This document shows, one piece after another, positions 31,874-37,604 of a DNA stretch of 37,604 nucleotides. The number at the start of each line of letters is the position of its first letter. Positions within the stretch are counted from its first letter, which is position 1. The position numbers were made by a program, and so were the translations under genes. The stretch is from an uncultured Clostridia bacterium (GTDB lineage: Bacteria > Bacillota > Clostridia > Christensenellales > Borkfalkiaceae): contig CAKQRE010000008.1 of assembly GCA_934271265.1 (NCBI GenBank), forward strand, positions 1 to 37,604. Reading direction: 5' to 3'. The notes under the pieces were generated by a model. It was not told the DNA's origin. It made no database searches and saw nothing but the letters and a program-made list of their open reading frames with translations.

Positions 31874-33692
31874 TTTTAACGCCTCTTAGTTTTTTATCGA
31901 GTTTTGATGCGAAAAGTTCCGCGATCAGGTTGAGCGCAAGCACGATGACGATGAGTACAACAGCCGTCGCGTAGGCTTCGTTCATATACCAACCCTCGCC
32001 CGAGAGCTGATACAGGGCAACGGCGAGCGTTGCTCCGTGGTCGAAGATGTCTGTCGGTACGGAAGCGATCATCGATCCCATCGTGTAAAGGAAGGGCGCC
32101 GATTCGCTGATGATGCGCCCCATCGAAAGGATGATCGCGGAAAGGATGCCGGGCATTGCCGAGGGAAGCACGATCTTGAAGATCGTTCTCGTTTTGCTCG
32201 CGCCGAGGGCGAAACTGCCTTCGCGCAAGCCGCCCGCTACCGATTTCAGACTTTCTTCCACCGAACGGACGATCGTCGGGAGAAGCATCATGGAAATGGT
32301 GAGCACGCCGGCAATAATGCTGTTGGAACCCTTGATCCATTTCACGAAGGTGATCATGCCGAAAAGCCCGAACACGATAGAGGGAACACCGCTTAATACG
32401 TCGATCGAAGTGCGAATGATCTTCACGAAAACGTTTTTACTGTCCGTGTATTCATTCAGAAAGATCGCCGTCATAATGCCGACGGGTACGGAGATAAGAA
32501 GCCCGAGCACGACCGCCCACAGTGTGGAGACGATCGCCGGCAGAATGGTGATCTTTTTGCTTGCGAATTCGTATTTCCCGTAAATAAGGGAAGGATTTTT
32601 AATGAGATAAGGCAAGCCTTTCGCGAGGATAAAACCGATCACGAGGAAGAGCATAAGACTTGAAACCGTTCCCGCCACGACCGATAACACCTTTCCGATC
32701 GTCGGCGCAGGAAAGCGATAGCCGAGAGAGCGGAAAAATTCTTTTACCGCGGAGAATTTCTTATCGAAAAATTGTCCGATCGCGTTTTCCTTTTTCTTTC
32801 TCGTCGTGATCGCCTTAACCGCTTTGCCGGAGATCGCGCCGAACAGAAGATTGACGATAAGAACGAAGATCAGCAGAATAACGCCCGTCGCGATGAGTGC
32901 GCCTTCCTGTAATTCGCCCGCATAGCCCATTTCGAGCGCGATGTTTGCCGTCATTACACGGAAAGAGGAGAAGAGTCCTTCCGGATAAGCCGCGGAGTTG
33001 CCCGCCACCATGATGACAGCCATCGTTTCACCGAGCGCTCTTCCGATGCCGAGAACGAGGGAAGCAACGATCCCCGATTTCGCCGCGGGAGACATGATGC
33101 GGAAAACCGTTTCGCTTTTGGTTGCGCCCATGGCGACGGAACCTTCGTAATAGGTGCCGGGCACGGCTTCGAGAGAGGTGCGGGAAAGGGATACGACCGT
33201 CGGCAGGATCATGATCCCGAGGATGATCGACGTGGCGAGCAACCCGCTGCCGTTGTTCGGCGCGATAAGGGCGAGTTTCGGCAGAAGAAACACGATCCCG
33301 AAAAATCCGTACACGACGGAGGGAATACCCGCCAGAAGATTGATGACGGAAGCCAAAGGCTTTTTCAATCCCTTCGGACAATAAAACGCAAGGAACACTG
33401 CCGTGAAATATCCGAGGATCCCGCCGATCAGCAGGGCGCCCGCCGTTGCGGCGATGGTACCGACCACCATGGTGAAGATCCCGTACGTTCCGCGAGGATC
33501 GGCGTAAGTACCGGTAGAATCGGGGATCCACTCGTCGCCGAAGAGGAATTGAAAGAATCCTATCTTTGCAAATGCCGGCGCGCTTTTTATGATCAGGAAT
33601 GCGAAAATTGCGACGACGCAGACCGTACATACGATCGCCGCCGTCGCAAAGACTGCTTTCCCGATTTTGTCGATTTTGTTTCGTGCAGTCAT
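31860..33692 (-). CDS. pstCA: Fused PstC-PstA phosphate permease, 610 aa
   Basis: Both membrane subunits of the phosphate importer lie in one reading frame. The PstC half spans about residues 1-310 (GTYGIFTMVVGTIAATAGAL, GIPSVVYGFFGIVFL, LGIGRALGETMAVIMV). A basic, soluble linker follows (about 295-335, TTRKKKENAIGQFF). The PstA half spans about 335-610 (GVPSIVFGLFGMITFV and an ALGASKTRTIFKIVLPSAMP EAA-type loop). No stop or frameshift separates the halves. The two are usually separate genes, so the fusion fixes their one-to-one ratio. It follows pstS after 11 bases. Confidence 0.95.
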   Translation of the reverse strand: MTARNKIDKIGKAVFATAAIVCTVCVVAIFAFLIIKSAPAFAKIGFFQFLFGDEWIPDSTGTYADPRGTYGIFTMVVGTIAATAGALLIGGILGYFTAVFLAFYCPKGLKKPLASVINLLAGIPSVVYGFFGIVFLLPKLALIAPNNGSGLLATSIILGIMILPTVVSLSRTSLEAVPGTYYEGSVAMGATKSETVFRIMSPAAKSGIVASLVLGIGRALGETMAVIMVAGNSAAYPEGLFSSFRVMTANIALEMGYAGELQEGALIATGVILLIFVLIVNLLFGAISGKAVKAITTRKKKENAIGQFFDKKFSAVKEFFRSLGYRFPAPTIGKVLSVVAGTVSSLMLFLVIGFILAKGLPYLIKNPSLIYGKYEFASKKITILPAIVSTLWAVVLGLLISVPVGIMTAIFLNEYTDSKNVFVKIIRTSIDVLSGVPSIVFGLFGMITFVKWIKGSNSIIAGVLTISMMLLPTIVRSVEESLKSVAGGLREGSFALGASKTRTIFKIVLPSAMPGILSAIILSMGRIISESAPFLYTMGSMIASVPTDIFDHGATLAVALYQLSGEGWYMNEAYATAVVLIVIVLALNLIAELFASKLDKKLRGVKNGKR

Positions 33693-33703
33693 ATAAGTTT
33701 TCC

Positions 33704-34627
33704 TTATTTGTTGATATCGCTGAACTTCGTGATCTCGCCGGTGTAGATTTTGTAAAGCTGAGCGAGGGTGAAGTTTCCGATCGTATTGTCTTTGTTCAGG
33801 ATCACGGCAACCGCGTCAAGGCAGATGTTCCAGCTGTCAAGCGCTTCGTCATTTACCGCGGCGGAGGAAAGCCCGATCACGTTGCCGACGGAATCGGCTT
33901 TCGCGGCGGCTTTGCCCTTAGAAGATCCTTCGAGCTGTACGTCGAAGATGGTTTCCGCTTTCACGTTATACAGTTTTGCATATGCCGCGCATTCCGCAAG
34001 GATAACGGCTTCCATCGAGGTGGATCCGCGGATCACGATCTTGTCTCCCGCGGGAAGAGTTTCCTGTTTGGCAAACGTTACGACGGCAGTGCCGCGTTTC
34101 GCTTCGTCCGCGAGGTAGATCACGCCGGAATCGTCGCAAGCCTGTTTTGCGTTTTCGCTCTTCAGGAATGCCATGAAGTCGTCGGCAAGGGCGTGCGCCG
34201 GTTTGTTTTTCTTCGTCATGAGAACGAAGGGTCTCTGAATTTTATAAGTACCGTCGAGCACGGTTTCTTTGCTCGGGGTTACGCCTTCCACGTTTGCTAC
34301 TTTCACGGTATCGTTAACGGAACCGAGGGAAATATAGCCGATCGCGTTTTTATCTCCCGCGACGGTCGTGATCACGCCGGAAGTTTTTTCAAGCAGGATC
34401 GCTTTTTTCGACGTATTGAAGTATTTGTCGCCGCTAGGGTCTTTGCCCTGCAGATAAGTTTTTCCGTCTGCCGTTACCACGGTGTCGAAAGCTTCTCTCG
34501 TACCGCTGGATGCGTCGCGTGCGACGATCGTGATATTCTTCTCGCCGGACGGAGTGCAGCTTGCAAAAGCAAACAGTCCGAGCGCCGCAAGTGCGGTCGC
34601 TATAATCTTAGTAAATTTACCTTTCAT
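33704..34627 (-). CDS. pstS: Phosphate-binding lipoprotein PstS, 307 aa
   Basis: Extracytoplasmic receptor that hands phosphate to PstCA. The signal peptide ends in lipobox FASC (Cys24). The phosphate-binding motif ASSGTREAFD is near residue 40 and a second contact segment, RGSTSMEAV, is present. GAAGGAG lies before the start. It is the first gene of the operon, expressed from the Pho-box promoter at 34684-34749. Length fits the Gram-positive PstS group. Confidence 0.95.
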   Translation of the reverse strand: MKGKFTKIIATALAALGLFAFASCTPSGEKNITIVARDASSGTREAFDTVVTADGKTYLQGKDPSGDKYFNTSKKAILLEKTSGVITTVAGDKNAIGYISLGSVNDTVKVANVEGVTPSKETVLDGTYKIQRPFVLMTKKNKPAHALADDFMAFLKSENAKQACDDSGVIYLADEAKRGTAVVTFAKQETLPAGDKIVIRGSTSMEAVILAECAAYAKLYNVKAETIFDVQLEGSSKGKAAAKADSVGNVIGLSSAAVNDEALDSWNICLDAVAVILNKDNTIGNFTLAQLYKIYTGEITKFSDINK

Positions 34628-34683
34628 GTTTTCTGTTCTCCTTCAGAACGTTTCTTTGTTTTTCTTTCGTTCTTTACGCACAT

Positions 34684-34749
34684 ATTATAACGCCTACGGA
34701 AAAACGTTGCCACCTGATTTCGGTAAAGAAAATGTAAAGTTTACGTAAA
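34684..34749 (-). promoter_or_regulatory. Pho box and -10 element of the pst-pho operon
   Basis: On the minus strand three direct repeats, TTTACG, TTTACA and TTTACC (34744-34749, 34733-34738, 34722-34727), are spaced exactly 11 bases apart. This is the layout of Bacillus-type PhoP sites. A TATAAT lies at 34684-34689, with no good -35 box, as expected for an activator-dependent promoter. Confidence 0.85.
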
Positions 34750-34973
34750 GTCGCTTTTCTTCTCCGTTTTGCGGGATATTTTAAACTTCCGCGGGAAAAA
34801 CCGACTTTTTCGTTTTTACGGGATTATGCCGGGCAAGAATAATACGGATCATGGTCTGACGGTGTATTTTTTGGGACTACCGTAAATTTCCTCTTCCTAA
34901 AGATTTATGCGATTTGTGATCGTGCAGGCACAACGGATAATTTTTAAAATACCGAGAAAAATTTAAATCAATA
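34750..34973. other. Intergenic gap containing a dispersed repeat
   Basis: No gene is seen between the Pho box and the promoter at 34974. The only notable content is the dispersed short repeat at 34826-34872. The composition falls to AT-rich after about 34900, which marks the start of the right-hand accessory region. Confidence 0.5.
34826..34872 (+). repeat. Dispersed short repeat, copy 3 (long form)
   Basis: It begins ATGCCGGGCAAGAATAATAC and continues through GGTCTGACGG to a T run. The same 47-base arrangement occurs at 36997-37042 with a handful of substitutions. Confidence 0.85.
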
Positions 34974-35002
34974 TTGACAAAATGATAATCGTATGTTAAA
35001 AT
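34974..35002 (+). promoter_or_regulatory. Promoter of the small membrane-protein gene at 35023
   Basis: TTGACA (34974-34979) and TAAAAT (34997-35002) are separated by 17 bases. The ribosome binding site AAGGAG is at 35009-35014. Confidence 0.8.
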
Positions 35003-35022
35003 GAAAATAAGGAGTGTAAAAT

Positions 35023-35415
35023 ATGAGGAAAGTATTTAAGTTTGTAGCGATTACGGCATTTATTCTTGAATATGTTTTGCTTGTCGGTTTGTTTTCGTTG
35101 GATGGAATAGCAAACTACCGTAACCGATCAAAGTATGCGACAGATTCGCTTTATGTAAGTATTAAGGCAGATTATAAGGAAAAATTCATAAATCAGGAAT
35201 TCTCGCCGGAAGATTTCGGAGTGAGTTATGTGGAATATATTGGGTATAGATTCTGGGTTGACGGAAATCCTGATGAGGGAGAAACCGGGCATGGAGTTAT
35301 ATATGTGAAACTTAAATCAAACGACAGGTTTCATTATAAAAAAGCTGTCCGGTCTTTTGAGTCTCTTCCGTTTGTCTTAAAAACCGAAAAAAATTGGATC
35401 TTTCATGCTTATTAA
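35023..35415 (+). CDS. Small exported or membrane-anchored protein, 130 aa
   Basis: An N-terminal hydrophobic helix (about residues 8-30) anchors a 95-residue extracytoplasmic domain with no Cys. The segment FSPEDFG, then VEYIGYRFWVD and IYVKLKSNDR, resembles short secreted proteins common in gut Clostridia, but I cannot name a family. The promoter and ribosome binding site are good. The next gene starts 20 bases later and is also a small N-anchored protein, so the two may act together. Composition is AT-rich like the other end of the window. Confidence 0.65.
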   Translation: MRKVFKFVAITAFILEYVLLVGLFSLDGIANYRNRSKYATDSLYVSIKADYKEKFINQEFSPEDFGVSYVEYIGYRFWVDGNPDEGETGHGVIYVKLKSNDRFHYKKAVRSFESLPFVLKTEKNWIFHAY

Positions 35416-35435
35416 CTGTTATATAAGGCGATAAA

Positions 35436-35828
35436 ATGAAAAAGAGATTACAGTTGGTTGCGGTAGGCGTTGCATTGATATTTTTAGTAATCGTAATATT
35501 GATACCATATATTCATTCGGGGGTACTTTGCTCGTTGGACGAGGCATTTGAAAACGGTTGGTTAACAGAAGAAAATATTAAGGATATTGCTTATTACTAC
35601 GGGAAGCATGTTATAGGCGGAGGACTGAAAGAGGAATCGTATATTCCGACTAAGGAAACGGAAAATCTGAATTTAATCGATAAAACAAAAATAAAATTTG
35701 CATACGGAAAACAATATGGGATGAAAACTTTTTTGTTTTTGAAAATTTACGACTGTTACGGAACGTATAACAATTGTGCGGTTGTTTATATGAACTGCAG
35801 GATGTATCCGGATGTTCTTTTTTTTTGA
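35436..35828 (+). CDS. Small N-anchored protein, 130 aa, probably frameshifted at its 3' end
   Basis: An N-terminal hydrophobic helix (about 7-27) precedes a soluble domain with three cysteines. The frame ends in a run of nine T (35818-35826) that creates the stop TGA. With one T fewer the frame continues FFDKNFGSVTFYDYSPNLIY and then VWRI, to a stop at 35895-35897. That continuation looks like a natural beta-strand end. The reading is therefore a real frameshift, a phase-variable tract or a sequencing error. No family is recognised. Confidence 0.55.
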   Translation: MKKRLQLVAVGVALIFLVIVILIPYIHSGVLCSLDEAFENGWLTEENIKDIAYYYGKHVIGGGLKEESYIPTKETENLNLIDKTKIKFAYGKQYGMKTFLFLKIYDCYGTYNNCAVVYMNCRMYPDVLFF

Positions 35829-35899
35829 TAAAAATTTTGGAAGTGTTACTTTTTATGATTATTCGCCGAATCTGATTTATGTCTGGCGAATTTGATCTT

Positions 35900-36088
35900 G
35901 TGGGGTTGGTTTACTACTCGCCAAGTTTGGTATCTGAAAATATTCCGTGCTACCGGAAATTATAAAAATCGTAAATAAAGAAGATTATGTCATATCCCAT
36001 ATGGCGGTTCCAAGCGTTGTGAAATCGGTTGTTTTCCCAAAAGTCAACGGACGATTTCAGTGGATAACAAAATAAATGTAAGAAATGG
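35900..36088 (+). pseudogene. Remnants of related small genes
   Basis: One frame reads VYYSPSLVSENIPCYRKL, similar to DYSPNLIY at the lost end of the preceding gene, so this may be a fragment of a duplicate. Another (about 35953-36075) reads EIIKIVNKEDYVISHMAVPS and then NGRFQWITK before a stop, and may be the front of the next ORF displaced by a frameshift. No start or ribosome binding site is convincing. Confidence 0.4.
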
Positions 36089-36337
36089 TTGCAAGATACG
36101 ACGTTGTTAAACGCAAAGGCAAAAGGAATTAAGCATCCAAATTGGATTGTCCCAGAGGATTTTGGACGAATTAAGTTAGAGATTACATTCATCTATAATA
36201 ATAAAAAGATAAAAAAACTTAGCGGGACAAAACCTACTAATGGTTATAGTTTGATTTTTTTCAGATTTGCGGATAAAGATATAAATATTTTATATTCTCC
36301 CAAATATGATGAAGTGATGATATTGGCAAATAATTAA
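36089..36337 (+). pseudogene. Small ORF, probably the 3' part of a frameshifted gene (82 aa)
   Basis: The frame is open upstream to about 36070 (NKCKKWLQDTTLLNAKAKG), and no good start or ribosome binding site is present. Upstream sequence in another frame (ending GRFQWITK) could join it by a one-base shift near 36072. The product has beta strands and a Lys-rich segment, as in small immunity-like proteins. No family is recognised. Confidence 0.4.
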
Positions 36338-36372
36338 AGAAAAGAGTGGGAAAAGAGGAGGTAATCCTTTTA

Positions 36373-36738
36373 ATGACTGATAAGAAAAAAACATTAATGT
36401 ATTGGCTTGTTGTCGGTGTGCTTGAGATTATGAGTTTATTATTAGCAATTTCTTGTATAATAAAATTTGTGCCTCAAGATAACTATTTAACAGGTTTTGC
36501 ATTTTTCTCAATAGGGATTTGCGTGCTTAGTGGTATATTAATGGTTTTTCATATTGAGAAATCATTCAATTGGTACTATAAAAAAGCACAGTCGGCGGCA
36601 ATGCATGCTAGACCCGAGTTTTTTTCGACATCTCTTTTCTTATTAAAAAAAGAAAAAGCATATAAAAGATTAAGTTTGACTACTTTGATTTTGCAAGGAA
36701 TAAATATTGTTTTACAGATAGTGTTATTGGTTATATGA
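36373..36738 (+). CDS. Small integral membrane protein, 121 aa
   Basis: Three hydrophobic helices are visible (about residues 8-30, 39-60 and 97-119) with a basic cytoplasmic-looking loop between the second and third. The ATG at 36373 is preferred to a GTG at 36346 because GAGGAGGT lies 11 bases before it. No family is recognised. In its setting among orphan small genes it could be an immunity or accessory protein, which is a guess from context. Confidence 0.6.
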   Translation: MTDKKKTLMYWLVVGVLEIMSLLLAISCIIKFVPQDNYLTGFAFFSIGICVLSGILMVFHIEKSFNWYYKKAQSAAMHARPEFFSTSLFLLKKEKAYKRLSLTTLILQGINIVLQIVLLVI

Positions 36739-36749
36739 TGTATATGTAA

Positions 36750-36836
36750 TGAAAAAGGTCGTATAGACGATCTATCAAACGATAATTTGCCTTTCGGTAT
36801 GGTGTTATATGCGGTATGGACTAAAATAGAAGAGTA
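36750..36836 (+). pseudogene. Orphan C-terminal fragment, InlB-repeat-like
   Basis: A frame without a start reads CNEKGRIDDLSNDNLPFGMV and then LYAVWTKIEE before TAA at 36834-36836. The ending LYAVW is typical of InlB/Flg_new repeats. A terminator follows 20 bases later, suggesting the end of a lost surface-protein gene. Confidence 0.4.
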
Positions 36837-36862
36837 AATTTATGAGATAAGAAGAACGAACG

Positions 36863-36898
36863 CCCCTCGGCACATTGATCTGCCGAGAGGCGTTTTTC
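36863..36898 (+). terminator. Rho-independent terminator
   Basis: CGCCCCTCGGCA and TGCCGAGAGGCG pair around an eight-base loop with one mismatch, followed by TTTTTCT. Confidence 0.85.
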
Positions 36899-36962
36899 TA
36901 TTATGCGTTTTTCTATTATATATATGGTAAGGCTTTTTGCTCGGGATCGGAGTATGTGACCG

Positions 36963-37042
36963 ATGCCGGGCAAGGTTCGTCTTGCTCTTGCCCGGTATGC
37001 CGGACAAGAATAATACGAACCTTGGTCTGACGGCGTATTTTT
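36963..37042. repeat. Dispersed short repeat, two head-to-head copies
   Basis: A minus-strand copy (36965-36998) abuts a plus-strand copy (36997-37042), forming a hairpin with CCGGGCAAG/CTTGCCCGG. The plus-strand half is the 47-base form also seen at 34826-34872, and the minus-strand half resembles the copy at 9842-9869. No gene is seen from 36899 to the window end. Confidence 0.8.
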
Positions 37043-37155
37043 GACTAATACTACGTTAGGCTTAGCATTCGTCGTCACTAATTACCTTAAAGGCTTCTTT
37101 TCCGCCCTTTTCCCCGATTTCTCTATTGATGTACGATAAAGTACTATCGATTTCG

Positions 37156-37275
37156 AAATCGAGAAAAATCATCGGAAAATAAGCTCTTTAAGGCGCAAAG
37201 CGTTTTTACGGATGAAAAATCGCGTTTTGACAAGGCAAACGCTCAAAATTATACTCTCCCGTATATTGCCGAGCG
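37156..37275. repeat. Right copy of the 120-bp direct repeat
   Basis: Matches 1-120 with two mismatches and begins AAATCGAGAAAAATCATCGG. The match ends exactly where the nested inverted-repeat element begins. Confidence 0.9.
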
Positions 37276-37589
37276 AGCCGAGAGAAAAGCGAAATTCATC
37301 AAGCCTTAAAGCCGTCTTTTTTGCCCGTTGCGGCAAATCTTTGCTTGAAGTACGGAAAAGTACGTCTGCGCAAACCTTTACCACAACTGCCTGAAAAATA
37401 CGGCTTTAAGGTGCGTAGCATTTTAACGGCGATAAATTCAGGAAAATCGAGGCAAACGAGCACAGTTATACTTGATCGTATTACAAGCGAGTTTAACAAA
37501 GATTTTACGAATTTTGCGCCGTTAAAACTTAATGACGTTCGCTTTTCTCTCGGCTGACACAGTCATAAACCGATTTTTCGCCGTAAAAA
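37203..37589. mobile_element. MITE-like inverted-repeat element, long form
   Basis: TTTTTACGGATGAAAAATCG at 37203-37222 is complementary to 37571-37589 with a small change (GATGA versus GCGA). It is the counterpart of 48-150, enlarged by about 284 bp because of the nested element at 37276-37555. Confidence 0.6.
37276..37555. mobile_element. Nested 280-bp element with 18-bp perfect terminal inverted repeats
   Basis: AGCCGAGAGAAAAGCGAA (37276-37293) is the exact reverse complement of 37538-37555. Imperfect pairing extends about 20 bases further inward at each end. It interrupts the 120-bp repeat family, being absent from the left copy. The interior has no convincing gene, only a short Lys/Arg-rich frame without a ribosome binding site. 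No clear target-site duplication is visible. Confidence 0.7.
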
Positions 37590-37604
37590 TAGTTAGTGAT
37601 GGCG

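Noticed and set aside
33599..34690. 363-residue plus-strand frame opposite pstS
   Set aside because: Antisense shadow of pstS; no recognisable domain.
37321..37557. 78-residue frame inside the right-end element
   Set aside because: No ribosome binding site; it runs into the terminal inverted repeat, and a competing frame overlaps on the other strand.

Overview
The window looks like a chromosome segment from an anaerobic, probably gut-associated, member of the Clostridia (Bacillota). This is an inference from Shine-Dalgarno-led short-spaced genes, lipoboxes, a PhoP-type direct-repeat Pho box, a carbohydrate importer without its own ATPase, InlB-like repeats and DUF4838-type proteins. No rRNA, tRNA or CRISPR array was seen. 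Base composition is mixed: the two ends (about 1-2500 and 34900-37150) are AT-rich and full of small or broken genes, while the middle is close to balanced.

Layout. (1) 1-2300: a dispersed inverted-repeat element, then small orphan genes and decayed RHS (YD-repeat) polymorphic-toxin remnants. (2) 2948-8375: a promoter with an immediate terminator-like leader and a 26-residue upstream ORF coupled to an ANTAR regulator, followed by the nucleotide genes pyrG, purB and purA and a shared terminator. (3) 8402-9630: a secreted M28 aminopeptidase lipoprotein on the minus strand. (4) 9853-27449: an AraC regulator diverging from a 16.5-kb exported-protein and transport locus. It holds two extracytoplasmic tyrosine-phosphatase-like proteins, three further large surface or secreted proteins, a two-permease sugar ABC importer with its lipoprotein binding protein, a glycoside-hydrolase-like lipoprotein and a DUF4838 protein. 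(5) 27600-27980: a short tandem repeat array between convergent operons. (6) 27987-34760: the complete phosphate regulon pstS-pstCA(fused)-pstB-phoU-phoP-phoR on the minus strand, preceded by a three-unit Pho box. (7) 34820-37604: short dispersed repeats, small membrane or exported orphan proteins (several frameshifted), and a second copy of the left-end repeat carrying a nested 280-bp inverted-repeat element.

The most interesting part is region 4. Four exported proteins end in the same tripartite tail (Lys-rich, Gly-Cys-Gly/Ser, hydrophobic segment, basic end), which resembles known Cys-type C-terminal sorting signals but matches none I can name. Both phosphatase promoters lack a recognisable -35 box. 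They share an 18-base element placed 41-42 bp upstream of TATAAT, and one copy also sits just upstream of the AraC promoter. I infer an AraC-controlled system that captures a glycan at the surface, possibly a phosphorylated or uronic-acid-containing one, removes groups and imports the product. The adjacent Pst regulon could take up released phosphate, but that link is speculative.
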